In this document: in pieces, positions 54,250-61,127 of the stretch
Layout of the letters: every line of letters begins with the position of its first letter
Position numbering within the stretch: the first letter of the stretch is position 1
Source: Aureitalea marina
GTDB taxonomy: Bacteria; Bacteroidota; Bacteroidia; Flavobacteriales; Flavobacteriaceae
Length of the DNA stretch: 64,000 bases
Direction of reading: 5' to 3'
Assembly: GCF_002943755.1 (NCBI RefSeq)
Contig: NZ_MQUB01000001.1
Span: 2,530,501-2,594,500 of the forward strand
Program-made: the position numbers and the translations under genes
Notes under the pieces: model-generated
What the model was told of the DNA's origin: nothing
What the model saw: the letters and a program-made list of their open reading frames with translations, nothing else
The model's database searches: none

Positions 54250-55547
54250 GAAATGAACTGCTTGAGCTTCCCCCTTCTTGATCTGTCCATGACCTCTACT
54301 CGTTCTATGGATAACTGGACTTGCTGCCCTAAATAGGTTAGAATAGCTCCCTCTATAGCCTTTGTTTCAGATCGGTCCAGATCCCGCTGGGAAGTGTATA
54401 GAATTTTAAAGACGTCGGCTTGGTGCTGCTCGATCACAAATTCCTCCACTGGAGAATTGTCCTCGATCAGACTTTTGGTCACGTAATAAAAAGTCAGTCC
54501 GGGCACACGCTTCCCATCGGGAAGAATGGCTACGTCGTTGGTTCGGCCAATGAGTTGATCCAGACCAGGCCTTAAAATGTGAGTTGAGGGGGCAATTATA
54601 CCGGTATCACCGATGTCGTATCGGATCATTGGATGAGCCCAATTGTAGAAATTAGTGATCACAATTCTGCCTGCCTGGCCAGCAGGCAAAGGATGATCAT
54701 TCTCGTCCAAGATCTCCACATATTGCGTTTCGTTGTTCAGGCGAAAGTCCCCATCCGGATGCGAAAATGCGATCAGGTCTAATTCGCTGGCTCCATACTC
54801 ATTGATCACCGGAACTTGCAACACCCGCTCCAGTAATTCCTTATCCGAGTCGAAGAGCATTTCACTGGTTACAAAACAGTGGGTCAGGGTAGGGCAAAGT
54901 GATTTTATCTGGATGTTTTCGCGTTCCAGGTATTTGGCAAAAAGTACGATAGAACTGGTATATCCATTAATGTAGACAAATGGACGTTTAGCGAATATTC
55001 CGACGAATTCCTCCATCTTTTGATCCGACAAGTCGAAGATGGGAAAGCGATATCGGGAACTTAGCCGATCTTTAAGCCGTTCTTTTTGATAGCCCTTCCA
55101 GTCTAGGGGTATTCCATAGAACCGGGCCTGTAGGTCTTTATTTTGATCTATGCCGTGCCATCCAAACCTGTTCTGGTTCACAGCCCAGGCCATGGCATGG
55201 CAGAATTTGTCTTTGGCAAAGATCAATGGGTGTCCGCTGGAACCAGAAGTCTTGTGGATATGAACGTTATGCCTGCCAAAACCTTTAGAGAGGCGCTTGC
55301 TCAGGGGCAGTCTGAGATCCGCTTTGGTCAGAACCGGAAGTTTGTCCCAATCGTTAACTGGACCAGACCCCAAAAAGTCCCGATAAAAGGGGTTGTTCTC
55401 CAAGTGGTAATTCAAGATAGATTGTCGGCGGCGGTGCAAATGGCCGCTGCGTTCCAATTCTCCCTGATGTTGAATGGCCCTGAGTACGGATATGGCTCTC
55501 TTGATGGGGTAGCCGTTTACCTTCAGGCTGAGGTCGAGCAAGTTCAA
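54240..55547 (-). CDS. CapK/phenylacetate-CoA ligase-like adenylate-forming enzyme
   Basis: A 435-residue ANL-superfamily enzyme of the CapK group, found in capsule and O-antigen loci. The ATP loop is IHKTSGSSGHPLIF (Thr100-Gly105), NEYGASELD lies near residue 250, and MIRYDIGDTGII near 310. The expected reaction is adenylation of a carboxylate, perhaps to amidate or acylate the polymer; the substrate is not known. The start is TTG (MNLLDLSLKVNG); no in-frame ATG is near. It is the only minus-strand gene of the locus and converges on it. Confidence 0.87.
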   Translation of the reverse strand: MNLLDLSLKVNGYPIKRAISVLRAIQHQGELERSGHLHRRRQSILNYHLENNPFYRDFLGSGPVNDWDKLPVLTKADLRLPLSKRLSKGFGRHNVHIHKTSGSSGHPLIFAKDKFCHAMAWAVNQNRFGWHGIDQNKDLQARFYGIPLDWKGYQKERLKDRLSSRYRFPIFDLSDQKMEEFVGIFAKRPFVYINGYTSSIVLFAKYLERENIQIKSLCPTLTHCFVTSEMLFDSDKELLERVLQVPVINEYGASELDLIAFSHPDGDFRLNNETQYVEILDENDHPLPAGQAGRIVITNFYNWAHPMIRYDIGDTGIIAPSTHILRPGLDQLIGRTNDVAILPDGKRVPGLTFYYVTKSLIEDNSPVEEFVIEQHQADVFKILYTSQRDLDRSETKAIEGAILTYLGQQVQLSIERVEVMDRSRRGKLKQFISYL

Positions 55548-55580
55548 AACGATTTATTAGCAGTTCAAATTACAAACATT

Positions 55581-55588
55581 TATTTTTG
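55581..55588 (+). promoter_or_regulatory. Putative -7 promoter element of purD
   Basis: TATTTTTG matches TAnnTTTG, 26 bases before the purD ATG. Confidence 0.5.
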
Positions 55589-55614
55589 TGCACTAATTCT
55601 AGAAACACCCGAAA

Positions 55615-56886
55615 ATGAACATCCTGATAATTGGTTCCGGAGGCCGTGAGCACGCATTCACCTACATGATCAGCCAGAGTGATCACTGTGAGAATTTATA
55701 CGTAGCACCTGGTAATGCCGGTACTGAAGCCATAGCGACTAATCTGCCACTTTCGGTAACCGATTTTGACGCGATCAAAGCTGCGGTTCTGGAGCATCAG
55801 ATCGATATGCTGGTTGTTGGCCCTGAAGATCCGCTGGTCCAGGGAATCTATGATTTCTTCAAGGCCGACGAAGCACTACAAGGAGTACGGGTGGTAGGTC
55901 CTTCTGCTAAGGGAGCTCAATTGGAAGGCAGTAAAGAGGCTGCCAAGGAATTCATGAGCCGCCACCAAATCCCTACTGCGGCCTATCAGAGTTTTACCGC
56001 TGAAACTTTGGAAGCGGGAAAGCAATTTCTGGAAACACTCAATGCGCCTTACGTCCTTAAAGCAGATGGCTTAGCGGCAGGTAAAGGAGTGCTTATTCTA
56101 AATGATCTGGATCAAGCCAAGATAGAATTGGAGCAGATGTTGGCCGAGGCTAAGTTTGGAGCGGCCAGCAGCAAGGTGGTCATTGAAGAGTTCCTTTCAG
56201 GGATAGAGCTTAGTGTCTTTGTGCTTACAGATGGAAGCAGCTATAAGGTATTGCCAACCGCCAAGGATTATAAACGTATAGGCGAAGGCGATACAGGTCT
56301 GAATACCGGTGGGATGGGAGCCATCTCGCCTGTTCCATTTGCCACAGAGGAGTTCATGCAAAAGATCGAAGATCGCATAGTTAAGCCTACAGTTGAAGGA
56401 ATCAAAAAGGAAGGTATCGTATATAATGGTTTTGTCTTCATCGGTTTGATCAAAGTAGGAGATGATCCCTATGTGATCGAGTACAATGTCCGGATGGGAG
56501 ATCCTGAGACCGAGGCGGTACTACCGAGAATTAAAACTGATCTTGTCGAGCTACTGATGGCAACTACAGATGGAAAGTTGGATGAGATAGAATTGGAAAT
56601 GGATTCCCGGTCAGCATCTACGGTGATCCTGGTTTCAGGAGGATATCCGGAAAGTTACGAGAAAGGCAAGGCCATCGACGGATTGGATCGAGTAGATGGT
56701 TCCATCGTTTTCCATGCCGGCACAAAAAAAGATGGTGATCAGGTTGTAACCAGCGGTGGTCGTGTCTTGGCCATAACCAGCTTGCACCAAGACTTTAGAC
56801 AAGGCCTAAGTAAGTCCTATACAGAAATAGAGAAGATTTCCTTCGATAAGATGAACTATCGAAAGGATATAGGATTTGATCTTTAG
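55615..56886 (+). CDS. purD: Phosphoribosylamine-glycine ligase
   Basis: Second step of purine synthesis: ligates glycine to phosphoribosylamine with ATP. The 423-residue ATP-grasp enzyme starts MNILIIGSGGREHAFTYMI, and shows VVGPEDPLVQGIYDFF, the ATP-grasp loop VLKADGLAAGKGVLIL, NTGGMGAISPVPF and EYNVRMGDPETEAVLPR, all diagnostic of PurD. It opens a conserved flavobacterial neighbourhood (purD, DUF6341, DUF6427, DUF4254, GT9). Confidence 0.97.
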   Translation: MNILIIGSGGREHAFTYMISQSDHCENLYVAPGNAGTEAIATNLPLSVTDFDAIKAAVLEHQIDMLVVGPEDPLVQGIYDFFKADEALQGVRVVGPSAKGAQLEGSKEAAKEFMSRHQIPTAAYQSFTAETLEAGKQFLETLNAPYVLKADGLAAGKGVLILNDLDQAKIELEQMLAEAKFGAASSKVVIEEFLSGIELSVFVLTDGSSYKVLPTAKDYKRIGEGDTGLNTGGMGAISPVPFATEEFMQKIEDRIVKPTVEGIKKEGIVYNGFVFIGLIKVGDDPYVIEYNVRMGDPETEAVLPRIKTDLVELLMATTDGKLDEIELEMDSRSASTVILVSGGYPESYEKGKAIDGLDRVDGSIVFHAGTKKDGDQVVTSGGRVLAITSLHQDFRQGLSKSYTEIEKISFDKMNYRKDIGFDL

Positions 56887-56896
56887 AACAGGGAGT

Positions 56897-57133
56897 TTAT
56901 CCCAGATAGGAGTGTGAAGTCTGAGAGCGGTCCTCTTCACCACGTTCATTGATGGCTTTCAACTCTCTCATCCAATAGATAAAGGCAACGAAACCGATCA
57001 GTAGAAACAACCAAGACATTACGTTGGCTCCCCACCAGCTGCTGAGTTCCATACTTCTAAGGGCTTCGAATGGGGCAAAAGCGACTTCTTCGAAAAATGA
57101 CTGGATACCTTCAAAAAAACCTTTCCAAGACAT
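56897..57133 (-). CDS. DUF6341 family small membrane protein
   Basis: A 78-residue protein with one central helix (WLFLLIGFVAFIYWM, about 39-53) and a conserved N-terminus MSWKGFFEGIQSFFEE; the tail ENRS/EEDRSQTSHSYLG type is shared by DUF6341 proteins of Flavobacteriaceae. Function is unknown. I choose the ATG at 57133, since the upstream codons would read through the promoter element at 57152-57159. It lies between purD (convergent) and DUF6427 (divergent), its usual place in the family. Confidence 0.78.
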   Translation of the reverse strand: MSWKGFFEGIQSFFEEVAFAPFEALRSMELSSWWGANVMSWLFLLIGFVAFIYWMRELKAINERGEEDRSQTSHSYLG

Positions 57134-57151
57134 AACGGTATATTTATATTG

Positions 57152-57159
57152 CAAAAGTA
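57152..57159 (-). promoter_or_regulatory. Putative -7 promoter element of DUF6341
   Basis: The minus strand reads TACTTTTG (TAnnTTTG), 18 bases before the DUF6341 start and 13 bases from the divergent DUF6427 start, so the two genes share a 39-base gap. Confidence 0.5.
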
Positions 57160-57172
57160 TAAATAAAGCCAA

Positions 57173-58120
57173 ATGCTCACAAGCTTTTTTGGGAATTCCA
57201 AGCCGGTAACCCTGGTTATAGCCATTGCGTATATGCTTGTGTTCTACTTGCTCTCCTTTTGGCTTTTTGACAGCCTCCCACAGGATGGCCAAGCATGGTT
57301 GAGATTAGCTGCCCTGGGAGTCGCATTGGTGATGGCTATGTTGGTCTTCAATTTCATCATTCGGAAGAATGTGTTGACCGCAGGGAACAGTTTCGGTATT
57401 ATTGCTATGGCGGTATTGATATCGCTCATCCCTGTACTTCTGCATGGCTGGGATAAGGTTTGGTCTGTCTTATGTCTGCTTTTTGCCTGCCGGCGAATCT
57501 TTAGTTTGCGATCTGAGCGCAATCTGGAGCGAAAAATATTAGATGCTTCTCTTTGGATAGGAATAGCAGGCTTGTTCAGTTCTGCCAGCGTGTTATTTGT
57601 CTTTCCGCTGTTCTGGTCTATTTCGATGAGAAGCTTCAGTGTACCTAGACTCTATATCATTCCATTGTTTGGCCTGGGTTCGGTTGGGGTTCTGGCTTGG
57701 ACCTATTCCCTGCTTCGGTATGGAGATAATTCATGGTTGAATGGACGGTTACCTGAATTGAGTTTTGATCTTTCGCCTTATTTGGAATGGCCCTTGATCT
57801 ACTCCGTAATGACCCTGATGATATTACTGCTGCTGGTCGGACTATTTCTCGCAATCACTTACAATCGAGAAGCGCGCAAGGACAGACCGACCATTCTACT
57901 TTATGGAATATGTATCGTAACCCTCTTGTTGATAGGTGCCTTATCTGGCAAGTTTGACGGAACCGAGTGGCTATTTCCGGCGATTTTACTGGGAGTGGGA
58001 TGGGGGAATCTGATCGACCGACTAAAGCGCAAGGAATTCAAGGAAGTGGTACTCTGGTTGTTGTTACTCTTACCTTTACTACCCTATTTGATCAAAATAT
58101 CCGGGCTTCAACAGTCCTAA
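57173..58120 (+). CDS. DUF6427 family polytopic membrane protein
   Basis: A 315-residue integral membrane protein with about ten helices and no charged motif that suggests transport chemistry. The start MLTSFFGNSKPV is the hallmark of DUF6427 proteins. Function is unknown. It stands between DUF6341 and DUF4254; in relatives I recall a uracil phosphoribosyltransferase gene after it, which is absent here. The ATG at 57173 is the only suitable start. Confidence 0.78.
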   Translation: MLTSFFGNSKPVTLVIAIAYMLVFYLLSFWLFDSLPQDGQAWLRLAALGVALVMAMLVFNFIIRKNVLTAGNSFGIIAMAVLISLIPVLLHGWDKVWSVLCLLFACRRIFSLRSERNLERKILDASLWIGIAGLFSSASVLFVFPLFWSISMRSFSVPRLYIIPLFGLGSVGVLAWTYSLLRYGDNSWLNGRLPELSFDLSPYLEWPLIYSVMTLMILLLLVGLFLAITYNREARKDRPTILLYGICIVTLLLIGALSGKFDGTEWLFPAILLGVGWGNLIDRLKRKEFKEVVLWLLLLLPLLPYLIKISGLQQS

Positions 58121-58147
58121 AAGAGGTTTAAACAGGAAAAAATAGGG

Positions 58148-58155
58148 TAACTTTG
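58148..58155 (+). promoter_or_regulatory. Putative -7 promoter element of DUF4254
   Basis: TAACTTTG matches TAnnTTTG, 41 bases before the DUF4254 start. Confidence 0.45.
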
Positions 58156-58196
58156 CCATTTAGCAATTACTATTATTCTTATTCCATATTTCGTTT

Positions 58197-58805
58197 ATGT
58201 TTACGCAGTCGGCCAATCAGCTCTTTCAAGAAGTTATCAAGAAGTACCACGTCCTGGACAGTGTGGACCAACCCTTTGAAAATCCGTACGATGCCGGCCA
58301 GGATCTTTTAAATCATCTGCTTTATCGCAAGTGTTGGATTGATACTGTGCAATGGCATTATGAGGACATCATCCGGGACCCTAACATAGACCCGGTGGCT
58401 GCCCTGACCCTAAAGCGCCAGATCGATGCCTCCAACCAGGACCGAACAGACACGGTAGAGTATATCGATAGCTACTTTTTAGAAAAGTATGATGATGTAA
58501 CTGTCGATGCCAATGCAAGGATCAATACAGAAAGCCCCGCCTGGGGCATTGATCGTCTATCCATACTTGCGCTGAAGATATATCATATGAACGAAGAAGC
58601 TACCCGGACAGACGCTTCCCAAGAGCACAGGGATGCCTGTCAGAAGAAACTGGATGTACTGCTGGAACAGCGGGTAGACCTAAGTACGGCCATTGAGCAA
58701 CTTCTGGACGATATCGCTCATGGTCGCAAGTACATGAAGGTGTACAAACAGATGAAGATGTATAACGACGACGAGCTAAACCCGGTTCTTCGCCAACAGA
58801 AATAG
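58197..58805 (+). CDS. DUF4254 family protein
   Basis: A 202-residue soluble, mostly helical protein. FHYED-like QWHYEDIIRDPNIDP (about 57-71), LKRQIDASNQDRTD (about 80-93) and the closing GRKYMKVYKQMKMYND are conserved in DUF4254 proteins of Bacteroidota. Function is unknown; the constant linkage to a GT9 glycosyltransferase, three bases downstream here, suggests a part in lipopolysaccharide or surface glycan assembly. Confidence 0.85.
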   Translation: MFTQSANQLFQEVIKKYHVLDSVDQPFENPYDAGQDLLNHLLYRKCWIDTVQWHYEDIIRDPNIDPVAALTLKRQIDASNQDRTDTVEYIDSYFLEKYDDVTVDANARINTESPAWGIDRLSILALKIYHMNEEATRTDASQEHRDACQKKLDVLLEQRVDLSTAIEQLLDDIAHGRKYMKVYKQMKMYNDDELNPVLRQQK

Positions 58806-58808
58806 AAC

Positions 58809-59846
58809 ATGCCCGGACAGGATCATATCGGGATCATACGGTTGTCGGCCCTTGGTGATGTGGCCATGACCGTTCCCGTGATCAGGGTTCTTCGCGCTAC
58901 TTATCCCAATCTTGAAATTACCATTATTTCGAGATCCTTCTTTAAACCATTTTTCCAGGAGCTGGATGGTGTTCATTTTATTGAGGCCGACGTTAAAGGC
59001 GAGCATAAGGGTATCCCCGGACTGCTTAAATTGGCCGGTCTTATCCGTCAGTCCGGAGTGACCGCAGTAGCCGATCTGCACGATGTGATCCGATCTAAGA
59101 TATTGGTCACCTCTTTGCGATCAAGGGGACTACGCTGTGCGGTGATCGATAAAGGCAGGAAAGAAAAAAGACAACTTATCCGAAACAAGGGGGCCAAATT
59201 AGCCAATCTGAAAAGCACCCACCAGCGTTATGCGGATGTTTTGGCCGGACTCGGTTACCCTATCGATCTGGACAAGCACCAATATCCACAAAGACCTTCC
59301 CTGACCCCACGTCTTTCTAACTGGATCAATGCGGATGGTAACAAGTTAATTGGGATCGCTCCTTTTGCCGCTTATCGCTCTAAGACCTATCCCCTGGACC
59401 TGATGCATGAAGTTCTTTCTGGTTTGGATCAGAAGGGTAAATACCAGATTCTGTTATTTGGTGGAGGAAAACAAGAAGTAGAACAATTGGACGCCCTGGC
59501 TAATGGCCTTGACTCTGTAGTCAGTGTTGCGGGAAGAATGACCCTGGCAGAGGAGTTGATCCTGATTGCTAATCTGGATCTGATGGTGGCTATGGACAGT
59601 GGCAATGGTCACCTAGCGGCTATGTTCGATCTACCCGTGATAACTCTTTGGGGGGTTACCCATCCTGCAGCCGGTTTTACACCTTTTGGTCAGTCTGCGG
59701 ATAACCAATTACTCAGCGACAGGGAGCAGTTCCCGCTTATCCCAACTTCGGTCTATGGGAACAAGTATCCTGAAAGTTATATGGAAGTGATGAGGACGAT
59801 CAGCCCCGAGCAAATTGCAACACTGATTAGCAAAAGGCTGAGCTAG
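58809..59846 (+). CDS. Glycosyltransferase family 9 (ADP-heptose:LPS heptosyltransferase-like)
   Basis: A 345-residue GT-B enzyme related to WaaC/WaaF heptosyltransferases. The N-terminal IGIIRLSALGDVAMTVPVIRVLR and the C-terminal GIAPFAAYRSKTYP, LFGGGKQEVEQL and MDSGNGHLAAMFDLPVITLWG are the GT9 signature. The donor may be ADP-heptose or another sugar in the LPS core. It is coupled to DUF4254. Its stop directly abuts the stop of the convergent reductase gene. A G6 run at 59650-59655 is read in frame. Confidence 0.93.
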   Translation: MPGQDHIGIIRLSALGDVAMTVPVIRVLRATYPNLEITIISRSFFKPFFQELDGVHFIEADVKGEHKGIPGLLKLAGLIRQSGVTAVADLHDVIRSKILVTSLRSRGLRCAVIDKGRKEKRQLIRNKGAKLANLKSTHQRYADVLAGLGYPIDLDKHQYPQRPSLTPRLSNWINADGNKLIGIAPFAAYRSKTYPLDLMHEVLSGLDQKGKYQILLFGGGKQEVEQLDALANGLDSVVSVAGRMTLAEELILIANLDLMVAMDSGNGHLAAMFDLPVITLWGVTHPAAGFTPFGQSADNQLLSDREQFPLIPTSVYGNKYPESYMEVMRTISPEQIATLISKRLS

Positions 59847-60893
59847 TTAGACATCGTCGTAATCCACAACCACTTTTTGGGTAACTGGAACGGCCTGGCA
59901 GGTCAGCACTAATCCATCTGCTACTTCGGCATCGGTCAGGATCTGGTTCTTCTGCATTTCTGCACGTCCTTCGGTCACCTTGGCAATACAAGAACTACAG
60001 ATACCACCCTGGCAGCTGTAGGGAGCATCTATACCCTGGTCTAATACAGCCTGAAGGATAGTTGTACCAGAAGTACAGCTGAAATTATCTGTTTCATCAT
60101 CTACGATCACCGTCATCTCGATCTGACCTTCTGCTCCTGCAACTTCTTCTCCTTCTTCGGAGGCCGTGAAGCGCTCAAATAAAATGGCGTCTTGATCAAT
60201 TCCTCTTTCGGCGAGGGTGTCTGCGACCTCATCGATCATTTCACCCGGACCACAAATAAAGAATTTGTCAAAGTTCCATTCGCTGTATTTATTCTTCAGC
60301 AAATAATTGACCACTGACCGTTGGATCCGTCCAAAAAGCGCATTGTTTTGCTTTTCACGGCTGTACATCCATTCTATCTTGAACCGTTCCGGGTAGCTAG
60401 TAAGTAGTTCCTCGAGGTCGGAACGGAACATGGTATCGTTTAAGCTGCGATTACCATATACCAGAACGAACTTATTCAGATCACTGGCCTTTAGTGCCGA
60501 TTTGATCATGGATAGTACCGGGGTAATTCCACTGCCCGAAGCAAAGGCACAATAGGTGCCAGACTCCACGGAAGGATCCAGCACGAATCTGCCTTCCGGA
60601 AGGTGCACCGATAGCTGATCACCAACAGCTAGCTGATCATTTACAAAGCTCGAAAACACTCCATTTGGCACCTTTTTAACGCCTACTTCCAGGGCGGTTT
60701 GCTCAGAGGCTGAGCAAATGGAATAAGCACGTCGCACTGACTGTCCACCGATCTCGGTCTCCAGACTCAGATACTGACCGGGTAAGAATGAAAAATCGGA
60801 CTTAAGGTCCGCAGGAATATCCAGTGTCAGACGGACAGAGTCCGGAGTCAACCGCTGAATGGCAGACACTTTTAGGGCGTGAAATTGATTCAT
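59847..60893 (-). CDS. Ferredoxin-NAD(P)H reductase with C-terminal 2Fe-2S domain (PaaE-like)
   Basis: A 348-residue electron-transfer protein. The FAD domain has RRAYSICS (Arg55, Tyr57, Ser58), the NAD(P) domain GSGITPVLSMIKSAL, and the C-terminal plant-type ferredoxin has Cys294-x4-Cys299-x2-Cys302-x29-Cys332. This is the PaaE/HCR layout that feeds electrons to oxygenases. No phenylacetyl-CoA epoxidase genes are adjacent, so the name paaE is not justified; the partner oxygenase is unknown. A -7 element TATTTTTG lies at 60908-60915. Confidence 0.92.
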   Translation of the reverse strand: MNQFHALKVSAIQRLTPDSVRLTLDIPADLKSDFSFLPGQYLSLETEIGGQSVRRAYSICSASEQTALEVGVKKVPNGVFSSFVNDQLAVGDQLSVHLPEGRFVLDPSVESGTYCAFASGSGITPVLSMIKSALKASDLNKFVLVYGNRSLNDTMFRSDLEELLTSYPERFKIEWMYSREKQNNALFGRIQRSVVNYLLKNKYSEWNFDKFFICGPGEMIDEVADTLAERGIDQDAILFERFTASEEGEEVAGAEGQIEMTVIVDDETDNFSCTSGTTILQAVLDQGIDAPYSCQGGICSSCIAKVTEGRAEMQKNQILTDAEVADGLVLTCQAVPVTQKVVVDYDDV

Positions 60894-60907
60894 GACAATT
60901 TTTTTGG

Positions 60908-60915
60908 CAAAAATA
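60908..60915 (-). promoter_or_regulatory. Putative -7 promoter element of the PaaE-like gene
   Basis: The minus strand reads TATTTTTG (TAnnTTTG), 14 bases before the start at 60893. Confidence 0.45.
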
Positions 60916-61080
60916 AGTAAACTAGGGCAGCTAAATGGGTTTTTGACAGCCTGGTCTGTTTAGTTTGCAAAAATCGCTGTCAAGCCTTGTAAAACGGCTA
61001 ATTTTTACCCCATTAAGGGCTATAATTCAAAAAGAAACGTATTTTTACCCTCCCTTGGTATTTTCTTAAATCCCGGGCAT

Positions 61081-61102
61081 ACTAAAATGGTTTCATTTTA
61101 GT
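61081..61102. repeat. 8-base perfect inverted repeat before porW
   Basis: ACTAAAAT and ATTTTAGT flank a six-base spacer, 26 bases before the porW start, in a 234-base divergent gap (60894-61127). It could be an operator or an mRNA hairpin in the leader. It lacks a T-run, so it is not a terminator. Confidence 0.5.
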
Positions 61103-61127
61103 TAGTATCATACCAAACCGATAAATT

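Noticed and set aside
31890-55547. Polysaccharide locus as a recently acquired island
   Set aside because: No tRNA junction, integrase or flanking repeat is seen, and the codon style looks like the neighbours by eye; transfer is possible for such loci but not supported here.
55143-55649. Plus-strand open frame of 168 codons spanning the start of purD
   Set aside because: Antisense of the CapK-like gene and out of frame with purD; composition is not protein-like.
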